A stretch of DNA of 64,000 nucleotides, from positions 1-64,000 of the forward strand of contig DEPD01000091.1 of NCBI GenBank assembly GCA_002358575.1, in the 5' to 3' direction. Position numbers and translations under genes: made by a program. Origin of the DNA: Lachnospiraceae bacterium UBA3401 (GTDB lineage Bacteria; Bacillota; Clostridia; Lachnospirales; Lachnospiraceae). How positions within the stretch are numbered: position 1 is the first letter of the stretch; every line of letters begins with the position of its first letter. A model generated the notes under the pieces. The model made no database searches, had not been told where the DNA came from, and saw only the letters and a program-made list of their open reading frames with translations. Positions 8,095 to 16,750 of this stretch are shown in pieces.

Positions 8095-9486
8095 ATGGCA
8101 AAAAGTGCAAATGCCTCAGTACCCGCGTTTGGTATGAAGGATAAACTGGGATATATGTTTGGCGATTTTGGTAATGATTTTACGTTTATTTTATCCTCGA
8201 GCTTTATGCTGAAGTTTTACACGGATGTTATGGGAATTGACGCGGCAGTTGTTGGGCTTTTAATGATGGCGGCACGATTTATCGATGCATTTACAGATGT
8301 GACGATGGGTCAGATTGTCGACCGTTCCAAGCCAACAAAAGATGGTAAGTTTAAACCGTGGATTAAACGTATGTGCGGACCCGTGGCGATTGCTTCGTTT
8401 CTGATTTATCAATCGGGATTTGCCAATATGGCATATGGATTTAAGGTGTTCTGGATGGTTATCACATATATTCTGTGGGGTTCCATTTTTTATACTTCTA
8501 TTAATATTCCATATGGCTCCATGGCTTCAGCAGTCTCCGCAGACCCAAAAGACCGCGCAGAACTCTCCACATGGAGAACGATTGGCGCGACACTTGCAGG
8601 GTTGGTAATTGGTGTAGGTACCCCGATGTTTGCTTATGAGACAGTAAATGGTAACACAGTTCTGTCTGGTCCTCGTATGACAATTATTGCAGGTGTATTT
8701 GGTGTGATGGCGATTATCTGCTATCTACTCTGCTTTAGTCTGGTGAGAGAGCGCGTGGAAGTTCCTGCAAACAACACGAAATTGAATGTTGGAAATCTAT
8801 TAAAAAGTCTTGTTACAAACCGTTCGTTACTTGGCATTATAGCAGCAGCGATTGCTTTGCTTCTTGCAATGTTGACAATGCAAGGTATGGCAGGTTATGT
8901 GTTCCCGAATTATTATAAGAGCGCATCTGCACAGTCGATGTCTTCTATGACTGGAACAATTGCGATGCTTGTAATCTGTGCTCCGCTTGCGTCCAAGCTT
9001 TCTGCTAAGTTTGGCAAGAAGGAATTGTCTGTAGTTTCCTGTACAGTGGCTGCAGTTGTGTATCTGGTATGTCTGATTGTGCATCCACAAAATGCATTTG
9101 TATATGTTGGATTTTTTACCGTTGCATATATAGGGCTTGGATTCTTTAACACCGTTATCTGGGCGATGATTACAGATGTTATTGATGATGCAGAAGTGAA
9201 GAATGGTGTGCGCGAAGATGGTACAATCTATTCTGTATATTCTTTTGCTAGAAAGCTGGGGCAAGCACTTTCCGCAGGACTTACAGGTTCACTGCTGACT
9301 ATGATTGGATATTCTAATGCAACAGCATTTGATCCAGAAGTGACAGATCGAATTTTTAAGCTCTCTTGTATTGCGCCAATCATTGGCTTTGCACTTGTAG
9401 CAGTATTTTTAATTACAATCTATCCATTGAATAAGAAGCGTGTGGAGGAGAATGTTGCTATACTTGCACGCAAACGCAATAAATAA
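8095..9486 (+). CDS. GPH family glycoside/pentoside/hexuronide:cation symporter
   Basis: A 463-aa polytopic membrane protein of the GPH branch of the major facilitator superfamily (MelB/XynB/UidB-like), with about twelve hydrophobic segments. Family hallmarks are the N-terminal GYMFGDFGNDF, the acidic helix with DAFTDVTMGQIVDR near residue 70, and WAMITDVIDDAEVKNGVR in the second half. Sodium or proton symport of a glycoside is expected; between a GH2 and uronate genes, the cargo is probably a glucuronide or a similar oligosaccharide. The ATG at 8095 sits behind GAGAGGAGG; the longer frame from 8032 has no such site. It is 68 bp after the GH2 gene, in the same operon. Confidence 0.88.
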   Translation: MAKSANASVPAFGMKDKLGYMFGDFGNDFTFILSSSFMLKFYTDVMGIDAAVVGLLMMAARFIDAFTDVTMGQIVDRSKPTKDGKFKPWIKRMCGPVAIASFLIYQSGFANMAYGFKVFWMVITYILWGSIFYTSINIPYGSMASAVSADPKDRAELSTWRTIGATLAGLVIGVGTPMFAYETVNGNTVLSGPRMTIIAGVFGVMAIICYLLCFSLVRERVEVPANNTKLNVGNLLKSLVTNRSLLGIIAAAIALLLAMLTMQGMAGYVFPNYYKSASAQSMSSMTGTIAMLVICAPLASKLSAKFGKKELSVVSCTVAAVVYLVCLIVHPQNAFVYVGFFTVAYIGLGFFNTVIWAMITDVIDDAEVKNGVREDGTIYSVYSFARKLGQALSAGLTGSLLTMIGYSNATAFDPEVTDRIFKLSCIAPIIGFALVAVFLITIYPLNKKRVEENVAILARKRNK

Positions 9487-9557
9487 TAGTAATAAGGAAT
9501 TTTTGTAATCGTTTCAAAAAGTAGTAAAGAAAAAACAAGTAAGAAGGGGGGCAGGTG

Positions 9558-10418
9558 ATGGCAAATCAATTTTTGACGTATACAAAAAGAAGTGATTTTC
9601 TGGTCTGTGTGGATAGTGATGGCTGTGCGATGGACACAATGGATATCAAGCATATCCGCTGTTTTGGACCTTGTATGGTTGCAGAGTGGGGCCTGGAAGA
9701 GTGGCGTGATGCAATACTGGAACGTTGGAATGAGATTAATCTGTATACGATGACGCGTGGTATCAATCGCTTTAAGGGACTTGTGAAAGCGCTTGATGAA
9801 ATACGAGAAAAGTACTGCGAGATTGAGGAATTGGATGCGCTGGAACGATGGGTCAATGAGACATCAGAGTTGTCCAATGCCGCACTGGAACGGGAAATTG
9901 CCCAAAATGACAATATTTGCCTGCGCAAGGCGTTAGCTTGGAGCAAATCTGTAAATCAATCTATAGACAGGTTGCCGGAGGAGGACAAACGTCCTTTTCC
10001 GGGAGTTTTGGAAGCATTAAAAAGGGCATACCGCGACGCAGATATTGCCATTGTGTCCAGCGCTAACCTAAGTGCAGTGCTAGATGAATGGGATTATTAC
10101 GGTCTGCTAGAGTATACCGATGTAGTGTTGGCACAGGATTCTGGAACCAAGGCATTCTGTATCGGCGAGTTGATGAAGCGGGGATATGCCACAGATCATG
10201 TGCTGATGTGCGGTGACGCGCCAGGAGATTTGGATGCAGCGGAAAAAAATGGCGTATTTTACTATCCCATTTTGGTGCGGAACGAGGCACATAGCTGGGA
10301 TGAGTTTGTCAGAGAAGGAATTGTGCGTTTTCTAAATGGAACTTATGGAGATGGTTATCAGCAGGAAAAAAAGGAGCAGTTTCTGAAAAATCTCGGAAGT
10401 AAGGAATTGAATGGATAA
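9558..10418 (+). CDS. HAD family hydrolase
   Basis: A 286-aa haloacid dehalogenase-type hydrolase. Motif I is VCVDSDGCAMD (the D-x-D nucleophile pair near residue 17), motif II is IVSSANL near residue 160, and the acidic metal-binding motif is GDAPGDLDAA near residue 219. These enzymes usually remove phosphate from small molecules, and the substrate cannot be read from sequence. The cap region between motifs I and II is helical and long. Position inside the uronide operon suggests phosphosugar clearance, which is inference. Start chosen at ATG 9558; the preceding GTG is part of the same ribosome binding region. Confidence 0.75.
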   Translation: MANQFLTYTKRSDFLVCVDSDGCAMDTMDIKHIRCFGPCMVAEWGLEEWRDAILERWNEINLYTMTRGINRFKGLVKALDEIREKYCEIEELDALERWVNETSELSNAALEREIAQNDNICLRKALAWSKSVNQSIDRLPEEDKRPFPGVLEALKRAYRDADIAIVSSANLSAVLDEWDYYGLLEYTDVVLAQDSGTKAFCIGELMKRGYATDHVLMCGDAPGDLDAAEKNGVFYYPILVRNEAHSWDEFVREGIVRFLNGTYGDGYQQEKKEQFLKNLGSKELNG

Positions 10419-10438
10419 GAAAAGGGAGAGGTGATAGA

Positions 10439-12211
10439 ATGGTAGATATCAAAGCAAAACCGTTTAACCTGTCGGATGAGGACTGTAAATGGGTGGAGCA
10501 CACCATTGCAAATATGGATATCGACGAAAAAATAGGACAGTTGTTTTTTAATATGGGTTCTTCGCGCACAGAGGACTATCTGAAAATGACAGTGAACGAT
10601 TACCACATTGGCGGGATTCGATACAACCCAGGTACGGCAGACGAGATTTACGAGCAAAATCGCATTTTACAGGAGAACAGCAAGATTCCGCTGATTATCG
10701 CCTGCAACACGGAGAATGGTGGAAACGGGGCTTGTACAGATGGCACAATGATTGGAAGTCAAACCAAAATTGGTGCGACCAGAAATGCAGATTATGCATA
10801 TCAGTTAGGTTATATGGCAAACAAGGAAGCTGCTGCAATTGGCTGTAATTTGTCTTTTGCGCCGGTCAGTGATATTATGTACAACTGGGAAAATCCAGTT
10901 ATTGGGCTGCGTACTTATGGCAATGATCCACAGCGAGTGGCTGAGATGGCCAAAGCGTATATGGAGGGTGCACATGCCAATCTAGGTTTTTGCTGTGCGG
11001 CAAAACATTTCCCTGGCGATGGATTAGATTTCCGCGATCAGCATGTGGCAAACAGTGTCAACGACATGAGCTGTGAGGAGTGGGATAAAACCTTTGGAAT
11101 GGTTTACAAGACATTAATTGACAATGGGCTTGAGGCAATTATGGCAGGACACATTATGCAGCCTGCATATGCGCGCCATTTCAACCCAGATATCACAGAT
11201 GACGAGATGATGCCTGCGACACTTTCACCAGAACTGATTGATGGATTGTTGCGCAAAAAACTTGGATTTAACGGTATGGTTTTAACAGATGCGTCTCATA
11301 TGGTAGGATTAACTTGTCGTATGAAACGCAGTGATGTACTTCCTGCTGCAATTGCTGCCGGAGTGGATATGTTTTTGTTCTTCAATGAGATGGACGAAGA
11401 TTTTGCAAGCATGAAGCAGGGATATTTGGATGGACGCATCACTGAGGAGCGTCTGAACGATGCGCTGCATCGTATCCTCGCGCTCAAAGCACACATGGGA
11501 CTGCACAAAAAAGCGAAGAATGAGTTGATGCCGCCGCGAGATCAGGTACATGAGATTGTCGGCTGTAAAGCGCATGTTGCGATGCAGAAAGAGATTTCTG
11601 ACAAGTCTATCACACTTGTAAAATATAAGGATAAAGACGTTCTACCAGTTACACCAGAGCGCTATAAACGGATTATGATTGTCTATGTAAAGGGTTTGTC
11701 TGCACCAGGACTCGGAGCGCTATTTGGAGCAAAGAAATCCGCAGCAGAGGTGTTGCGAGACAAATTGGTGGATAAGGGATTTGATGCGTTTATCTACGAG
11801 AGTCCTATCGAAAAAATGCAAAAACAGATTCAGGCAGGCGAAAAACCAGATATTAACATGTATTTTGCGGGGAAAACACCAATTAAGGAGTTCCGTGAGA
11901 ATCAGGATTTAATTATTACTTTGGTGGATATTCCAGGTGGATTTCAACCAGTTGCGCGTCCTGCGTTTGGCATGACAAAAGGTGGTGGAGAGATTCCATG
12001 GTATGTGTTTGAGCTTCCGGTTGTGGTGGTTGGTGTACAGCATCCATTTGTGCTCGCTGACATTCCGCAGGCGCGCACTTATATTAATACTTATGATAGC
12101 AATGAGTCTACGCTGGATGCATTAATTGCAAAATTGATGACAGGTGAAGAAGCATTTACCGGCGAAGACCCAGTGGATTCCTTCTGTGGCATTTTTGATA
12201 CAAGAATATAA
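10439..12211 (+). CDS. Glycoside hydrolase family 3 (NagZ-like)
   Basis: A 590-aa GH3 enzyme without signal peptide. The barrel carries the NagZ-type loop KHFPGDGLDFRDQH near residue 185, whose terminal histidine normally acts in the Asp-His catalytic dyad of beta-N-acetylhexosaminidases, and the nucleophile aspartate in VLTDASHM near residue 283. The second half (residues ~370-590) resembles the C-terminal alpha/beta domain seen in larger GH3 proteins. Substrate is uncertain: the NagZ loop argues for a hexosaminide or a glycoside cleaved through a phosphorylase-like mechanism, while the operon argues for uronic-acid-containing oligosaccharides. GAGGTG precedes the ATG, 20 bp after the HAD gene. 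Confidence 0.82.
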   Translation: MVDIKAKPFNLSDEDCKWVEHTIANMDIDEKIGQLFFNMGSSRTEDYLKMTVNDYHIGGIRYNPGTADEIYEQNRILQENSKIPLIIACNTENGGNGACTDGTMIGSQTKIGATRNADYAYQLGYMANKEAAAIGCNLSFAPVSDIMYNWENPVIGLRTYGNDPQRVAEMAKAYMEGAHANLGFCCAAKHFPGDGLDFRDQHVANSVNDMSCEEWDKTFGMVYKTLIDNGLEAIMAGHIMQPAYARHFNPDITDDEMMPATLSPELIDGLLRKKLGFNGMVLTDASHMVGLTCRMKRSDVLPAAIAAGVDMFLFFNEMDEDFASMKQGYLDGRITEERLNDALHRILALKAHMGLHKKAKNELMPPRDQVHEIVGCKAHVAMQKEISDKSITLVKYKDKDVLPVTPERYKRIMIVYVKGLSAPGLGALFGAKKSAAEVLRDKLVDKGFDAFIYESPIEKMQKQIQAGEKPDINMYFAGKTPIKEFRENQDLIITLVDIPGGFQPVARPAFGMTKGGGEIPWYVFELPVVVVGVQHPFVLADIPQARTYINTYDSNESTLDALIAKLMTGEEAFTGEDPVDSFCGIFDTRI

Positions 12212-12230
12212 AAAATAGGAGGTATTTTTT

Positions 12231-13301
12231 ATGCAGATGACTTTTCGCTGGTATGGTGAGGGCAATGATAGCATCACGCAAGAGCAGATTAAGCAGATTC
12301 CTGGCGTGACTGGCCTTGTGTGGGCCTTGCACGACAAGGCAGCAGGTGAAGTGTGGGAAACTGATGAGATTGAAAAGATGCGTCATCAGATAGAAGATCA
12401 TGGATTTAATATGGATGTGGTGGAGAGTGTGAATGTCCACGACGATATCAAAATCGGACTGCCAACGCGCGACCAATATATTGAGAACTACAAACAGACG
12501 TTGCGTAATCTTGCAAAGTTTGGTGTTAAAGTAGTAACTTACAATTTTATGCCAATCTTTGACTGGACACGGACAGACCTATTTCATCCAATGGAGGACG
12601 GTTCCACAGCTTTATTTTATGAGAAGGCTAAAATTCAAGACGATTATAAGGAGATGGCAAATTATATCCTTGAAAATCTTCATGGATTGACATTCCCTGG
12701 TTGGGAGCCGGAGCGCATGGCGAAGCTTGACGAGCTTTTTGAAGCATATCGTCCAGTGACGAAGGAAAAACTATGGGATAACCTAAAATATTTTCTTGAG
12801 GCAATTATGCCAACATGTCATGAGACTGGCATCAAGATGGCGATTCATCAAGATGACCCACCATGGGATATCTTTGGGATTCCGCGTTTGTTAGTTGATA
12901 AAGAAGCAATTGGACGTTTTCTGTCCATGGTAGATGATGAGTACAACTGCTTATGTCTGTGTTCTGGTTCACTTGGTGCGAATCCGAAAAATGATGTTCC
13001 AGATATTATTCGCACTTACTGTGATCGAATTGCGTTTGCACATATTCGTAATGTGAAGCATTTCGCAAATGGAGATTTTACAGAGGCATCTCATCGTGAT
13101 TGTGATGGTGATGTGGGCATTCTTGAGATTATGCGTGCTTATCATGACTGCGGTTTCGATGGATATATTCGCCCTGACCATGGAAGACATATATGGGGAG
13201 AACAGTGCAGACCAGGTTATGGGTTGTATGACCGCGCGCTGGGTATCATGTATATGTGGGGCTGCTGGGATATGTTGGAGCGGCTGGATAAAAAAGCATA
13301 A
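12231..13301 (+). CDS. uxuA: Mannonate dehydratase
   Basis: A 356-aa UxuA, which dehydrates D-mannonate to 2-keto-3-deoxygluconate in the glucuronate branch of hexuronate breakdown. The N-terminus MTFRWYGEGND is the family signature. Metal-site segments are recognisable as MAIHQDDPPW (near residue 203), LCLCSGSLGANP (near 243), FAHIRNVK (near 267) and IRPDHGR (near 308). An AGGAGG box lies 10 bp before the ATG. It is one of two genes that tie the operon to uronates; uronate isomerase and KDG kinase/aldolase are not in the window and must lie elsewhere. Confidence 0.95.
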   Translation: MQMTFRWYGEGNDSITQEQIKQIPGVTGLVWALHDKAAGEVWETDEIEKMRHQIEDHGFNMDVVESVNVHDDIKIGLPTRDQYIENYKQTLRNLAKFGVKVVTYNFMPIFDWTRTDLFHPMEDGSTALFYEKAKIQDDYKEMANYILENLHGLTFPGWEPERMAKLDELFEAYRPVTKEKLWDNLKYFLEAIMPTCHETGIKMAIHQDDPPWDIFGIPRLLVDKEAIGRFLSMVDDEYNCLCLCSGSLGANPKNDVPDIIRTYCDRIAFAHIRNVKHFANGDFTEASHRDCDGDVGILEIMRAYHDCGFDGYIRPDHGRHIWGEQCRPGYGLYDRALGIMYMWGCWDMLERLDKKA

Positions 13302-13344
13302 GTGCATCTCAATAAAATTAGATTAGAAAGGAAGGGTGGTTCAA

Positions 13345-14190
13345 ATGATGGATTTACCGTTAAAGATAGACTTTACCGGAAAAGTGGTGGTTGTGACAGG
13401 CGCAGGCGGCGTGTTATGCGGCACAATGGCAAAGGCATTTGCGCAGGCGGGTGCAAAAGTAGCAGCACTTGATTTAAATGAAGAGGCAGTGAAGGCGCTG
13501 GCTGAGGAGTGCAAGGCTGAAGGTCTCATCTGCGAGGGCTACAAGGCAAATGTACTTGAGCTGGATGCGTTGAAACAGGTGCATGAGCAAGTGATGGCAG
13601 ACTTGGGACCATGCGATATTCTTGTAAATGGGGCAGGTGGAAACAATCCTCGTGCGACGACAGACAATGAGTACCAGCATGAGGCAGTGGAAGGACAGAA
13701 AACATTTTTTGATTTGGACCCAAATGGAGTGGATTTTGTATTCAAGTTAAATTTCCAGGGAACACTGCTTCCAACACAAGTGTTTGCAAAGGATATGGTG
13801 GATAAAAAATCAGGATGCATTCTGAATATATCTTCTATGAATGCTTATATCCCACTGACTAAGATTCCGGCTTATTCCGGCGCTAAGGCGGCTGTCTCAA
13901 ATTTTACACAGTGGCTTGCGACACATTTTGCAGGTACTGGTATCCGTTGCAATGCAATTGCGCCAGGTTTTTTGGTATCAAATCAGAATCGTCGTCTTTT
14001 GTTCAATGAAGATGGAACACCGACAGCGCGATCTAACAAAATTTTGAGCGGCACACCAACAGGGCGTTTTGTCGAGAGCGAGGAATTGCTTGGTGGCGTG
14101 TTCTTCCTGTGTGATGATAAGGCGGCAAGTGCAATTACTGGTGTGGTGCTTCCGATTGATGCAGGATTTGCTGCGTACTCTGGAGTATAG
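13345..14190 (+). CDS. SDR family oxidoreductase, probable D-mannonate oxidoreductase (fructuronate reductase)
   Basis: A 281-aa short-chain dehydrogenase. It has the nucleotide-binding TGAGGVLCG turn near residue 18, the NAG-like NGAGG near residue 94, the catalytic serine in NISSMNAY and the Tyr177/Lys181 pair in YSGAK. SDR enzymes of this size directly after uxuA in Firmicutes (YjmF type) reduce fructuronate to mannonate with NAD(P)H, replacing the unrelated UxuB. The assignment rests on that context. The start is one of two adjacent ATGs (13345 or 13348) behind AAGGAAGG; a GTG at 13336 lies too close to that box. It appears to be the last gene of the operon. Confidence 0.85.
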   Translation: MMDLPLKIDFTGKVVVVTGAGGVLCGTMAKAFAQAGAKVAALDLNEEAVKALAEECKAEGLICEGYKANVLELDALKQVHEQVMADLGPCDILVNGAGGNNPRATTDNEYQHEAVEGQKTFFDLDPNGVDFVFKLNFQGTLLPTQVFAKDMVDKKSGCILNISSMNAYIPLTKIPAYSGAKAAVSNFTQWLATHFAGTGIRCNAIAPGFLVSNQNRRLLFNEDGTPTARSNKILSGTPTGRFVESEELLGGVFFLCDDKAASAITGVVLPIDAGFAAYSGV

Positions 14191-14234
14191 TACAAAACAC
14201 GTAAATTTTCAATAAGAATTTTATAAGTGATAAC

Positions 14235-14243
14235 TGATATAAT
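14235..14243 (+). promoter_or_regulatory. Extended -10 promoter of the subtilase gene
   Basis: TGATATAAT, the same extended -10 form as in front of the uronide operon, lies 53 bp before the GTG start. The -35 position is poor. The predicted transcription start falls in the left arm of the inverted repeat described next. Confidence 0.5.
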
Positions 14244-14313
14244 GCGTTCCTTACAGCATACACTATAATAATAACCTTTTGTCGAGGAAAAAATAGTGAC
14301 CTGTAAGGAACGT
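14244..14313. promoter_or_regulatory. Inverted repeat spanning the subtilase start region
   Basis: GCGTTCCTTACAG (14244-14256) is matched by CTGTAAGGAACGT (14301-14313): 12 Watson-Crick pairs plus one G-T. The right arm lies in codons 2-7 of the subtilase gene and the left arm next to the -10 box, with the ribosome binding site and GTG start in the 44-nt loop. It may be an operator pair or an RNA hairpin that holds the start site. Confidence 0.5.
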
Positions 14314-16017
14314 ATTTTGTCGAATGATTATGCAGATACATTGGTATATATTCTGTTGCCTGAGGAATATAATTATGATTTGCCAATTGATTATTGCTAT
14401 CATCATTTAGCGAATGAGTGGGGAATCTTATATGTGGACCGAGGCAGTGTACAATATAACAGAGCTGGACAGACCGCATATTCCAACTTGCCAAAATGTT
14501 ATGGACTGATGGAATGCAAGGTAGCACAAGGCAGGAACCTGAATACTTTAAGTTTAGCTGCTTCTGGAATTTTGTCAGTACAAGGGGAACCTTTAAATCT
14601 GACAGGAAAAGATGTGACAATCGGCTTTATCGATACAGGAATACGCTACCAAGATGCTGTGTTTCGCGATTTTGCAGGCAAAAGCCGAATAGCAGGCATC
14701 TGGGATCAGACCATTCAGACGGGTACGCCGCCAGAGGGATTTGAGTATGGGACAGAGTATACAAAGGAAATGATTGATGAGGCACTTGCGAGTGATAATC
14801 CGCTATCTGTCGTACCGAGTACAGATGTAATTGGTCATGGTAGTATTATGGCGAGCATTGCAGCAGGAAGTTCAATTGAAAATGATAGTTTTATCGGTGC
14901 TGCGCCAGACAGTCAGATTGTGGTTGTGAAACTCAAGGAGGCAAAGCCATATCTTAGGGATTATTATAAGATTCCGCCCGGAGTTCCTTGTTACAGCGAG
15001 GCAGATATCCTCCAGGCAATTCAATATCTTCAGAAGTATGTATTGATTTTGACGAAGCCGCTTGTGATATGCCTAGGTGTAGGAACAAGTTTTGGAGACC
15101 ATACTGGCGGAGGTATGTTGGGAAATTATATTGATTATATCAGCATGTTAAAGAGCCGAGTTATTGTGACTGCCGGAGGAAATGAGGGCAACGCATTGCA
15201 CCATTTTTTTGGAAAGCTTAGTGGTAGCCAGACTTTTCAGGATGTTGAACTCCGTGTGGGTGAAAATAACAAGGGCTTTATTATGGATCTATGGGGGAAT
15301 GTACCGTATTTTTATAATGCAATCATACGCACTCCTGGTGGGGAAACTGCCCGCTGGAATAATCCAAGAAGTTATATTCCGCAGGAATTTACATTTGTCT
15401 ATGAGCAAACGCGGGTGGTGATTGAATATCAGCTTGTGGAAAGCTTATCTGGTGCGGAGGTGATTCGTTTTCGTTTTTCTGATCCATCACGCGGCGTGTG
15501 GAATATTCGGATTATTTCTGAGGGAAATACGGTCGGAGGACAGTTTGATATCTGGCTTCCAATCACAGAGTTTCTCTCATCAGATACTTATTTTCTCCAA
15601 CCCAGTCCCTACACGACTATTACAGAGCCTGGTTATGTAGATACGGCTGTAACCGTCGCCGCCTATCAGACTAGCAACAACAGTATTGCCACAACATCAG
15701 GGCGCGGCTTTGCCCGAAATAATGCCATTGTTCCCGAAATCGCCGCGCCAGGAGTTGATGTTTCAACACCTTATGGAAATAGGAGTGGAACCAGCGTGGC
15801 GTCAGCGATCACAGCGGGGGCCTGCGCACAGCTTATGGAATGGGCCGTTGTGAATCGCAATGACATTCTGGTTAATTCTGTCAATATTAAAAACTACCTA
15901 ATACGAGGTGCAAAAAGAGATGGGTATTTGGAGTATCCCAATCGGGAGTGGGGGTATGGCAGACTTGACGTGGCCGGGGTATTTGAGTTTTTGGCTGGGA
16001 TTGGGAGAGGGATGTAG
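14296..16017 (+). CDS. S8 family serine peptidase (Csp-like subtilase)
   Basis: A 573-aa subtilase without a classic signal peptide. The triad is Asp113 (GFIDTGI), His181 (VIGHGSIMA) and Ser500 (GTSVASA). Between the His and Ser regions is a ~130-residue beta-rich insertion (about 305-440), as in the jelly-roll-bearing Csp germination proteases of clostridia. An N-terminal ~90 residues may be the propeptide. Csp proteins act on spore cortex lytic enzymes, but Lachnospiraceae carry many such paralogues with unknown targets. Translation starts at GTG (14296) behind GAGGA; no ATG is available nearby. It appears to be a single-gene unit. Confidence 0.85.
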   Translation: MTCKERILSNDYADTLVYILLPEEYNYDLPIDYCYHHLANEWGILYVDRGSVQYNRAGQTAYSNLPKCYGLMECKVAQGRNLNTLSLAASGILSVQGEPLNLTGKDVTIGFIDTGIRYQDAVFRDFAGKSRIAGIWDQTIQTGTPPEGFEYGTEYTKEMIDEALASDNPLSVVPSTDVIGHGSIMASIAAGSSIENDSFIGAAPDSQIVVVKLKEAKPYLRDYYKIPPGVPCYSEADILQAIQYLQKYVLILTKPLVICLGVGTSFGDHTGGGMLGNYIDYISMLKSRVIVTAGGNEGNALHHFFGKLSGSQTFQDVELRVGENNKGFIMDLWGNVPYFYNAIIRTPGGETARWNNPRSYIPQEFTFVYEQTRVVIEYQLVESLSGAEVIRFRFSDPSRGVWNIRIISEGNTVGGQFDIWLPITEFLSSDTYFLQPSPYTTITEPGYVDTAVTVAAYQTSNNSIATTSGRGFARNNAIVPEIAAPGVDVSTPYGNRSGTSVASAITAGACAQLMEWAVVNRNDILVNSVNIKNYLIRGAKRDGYLEYPNREWGYGRLDVAGVFEFLAGIGRGM

Positions 16018-16109
16018 CATTCAAGTGTCGTCAATCGCTGTAGCCATCGCTATGACTCATTCTTCTGATTTACATAGGAAGCAAGTTTATAATTTCTTTA
16101 GAAAAATTA

Positions 16110-16136
16110 TTAGCACTCCTACTTGACGAGTGCTAA
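16110..16136. promoter_or_regulatory. CIRCE operator (HrcA binding site)
   Basis: TTAGCACTC, nine bases, GAGTGCTAA: a perfect match to the CIRCE element bound by the heat-shock repressor HrcA. It overlaps the -35 box of the hsp20 promoter, so HrcA would block RNA polymerase directly. CIRCE is best known before groESL and dnaK; here it controls a small heat-shock protein. Confidence 0.95.
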
Positions 16137-16151
16137 TAAGTATGTTATAAC
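16123..16151 (+). promoter_or_regulatory. Sigma-A promoter of hsp20
   Basis: TTGACG (16123-16128), 17 bp, TATAAC (16146-16151). The -35 box lies inside the CIRCE operator. The leader to the ATG at 16224 is about 65 nt. Confidence 0.85.
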
Positions 16152-16223
16152 ACATATATAACAAATAAAACAACAGCTTATTAAAGCTACCACACAATAA
16201 TATATTTTTAGGAGGAATGAGTT

Positions 16224-16682
16224 ATGTTATTACCAAGTGCAAATGTTATGAACAGTATTTTTGGAGAGAGTTTATTTGACGATTTCTTTGATGATTTTGC
16301 TCGTCCGATGCGGACTGCTTCCCGCTATAATACCTCTACAGGGATTATGAGAACAGATGTCAAGGAAAGTGACACTGGATATGAGCTAGACATTGACCTG
16401 CCAGGTTGCAAGAAAGAGAATGTGAAGGCTGAGCTCAAAAATGGGTATCTCACCATTAATGCAGAGACGAACCACAACAACGATCAGAAAGATGAGAGTG
16501 GAAAGTATATCCGCCGTGAGAGATATTATGGTACTTGCAGCAGAAGCTTCTATGTGGGCGAGGAAATCAATCAGGAAGACATCAAGGCAAAATTTGAAGA
16601 TGGTATTTTGAAGGTTTCTGTTCCAAAGAAGGAGGCAAAGCCTGTTATTGAGGAGAGCAAGTATATTCCTATTGAGGGATAA
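16224..16682 (+). CDS. hsp20: Small heat-shock protein, Hsp20/alpha-crystallin family
   Basis: A 152-aa ATP-independent holdase chaperone that binds unfolding proteins. The alpha-crystallin domain runs from about residue 35 to 135, with VKESDTGYELDIDLPGCKKE at its start and the GILKVSVPK strand near its end. The short N-terminal arm (SIFGESLFDDFFDDF) and the C-terminal I-x-I-like IPI are typical oligomerisation elements. AGGAGG lies 8 bp before the ATG. It is monocistronic: its own CIRCE-controlled promoter is upstream and a strong terminator is downstream. Confidence 0.95.
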   Translation: MLLPSANVMNSIFGESLFDDFFDDFARPMRTASRYNTSTGIMRTDVKESDTGYELDIDLPGCKKENVKAELKNGYLTINAETNHNNDQKDESGKYIRRERYYGTCSRSFYVGEEINQEDIKAKFEDGILKVSVPKKEAKPVIEESKYIPIEG

Positions 16683-16717
16683 AAAACAATAGCTTGTATT
16701 TTCCTATAAAGTGAAGT

Positions 16718-16750
16718 AGACCGCCCTTTTGAAGAGGCGGTCTATTTTTG
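16718..16750. terminator. Bidirectional terminator between hsp20 and AraC gene
   Basis: A 9-bp perfect stem (TAGACCGCC, 16718-16726, with GGCGGTCTA, 16737-16745) followed by TTTTT. Its right arm overlaps the stop codon of the convergent AraC gene, so the two genes share it. Confidence 0.85.
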
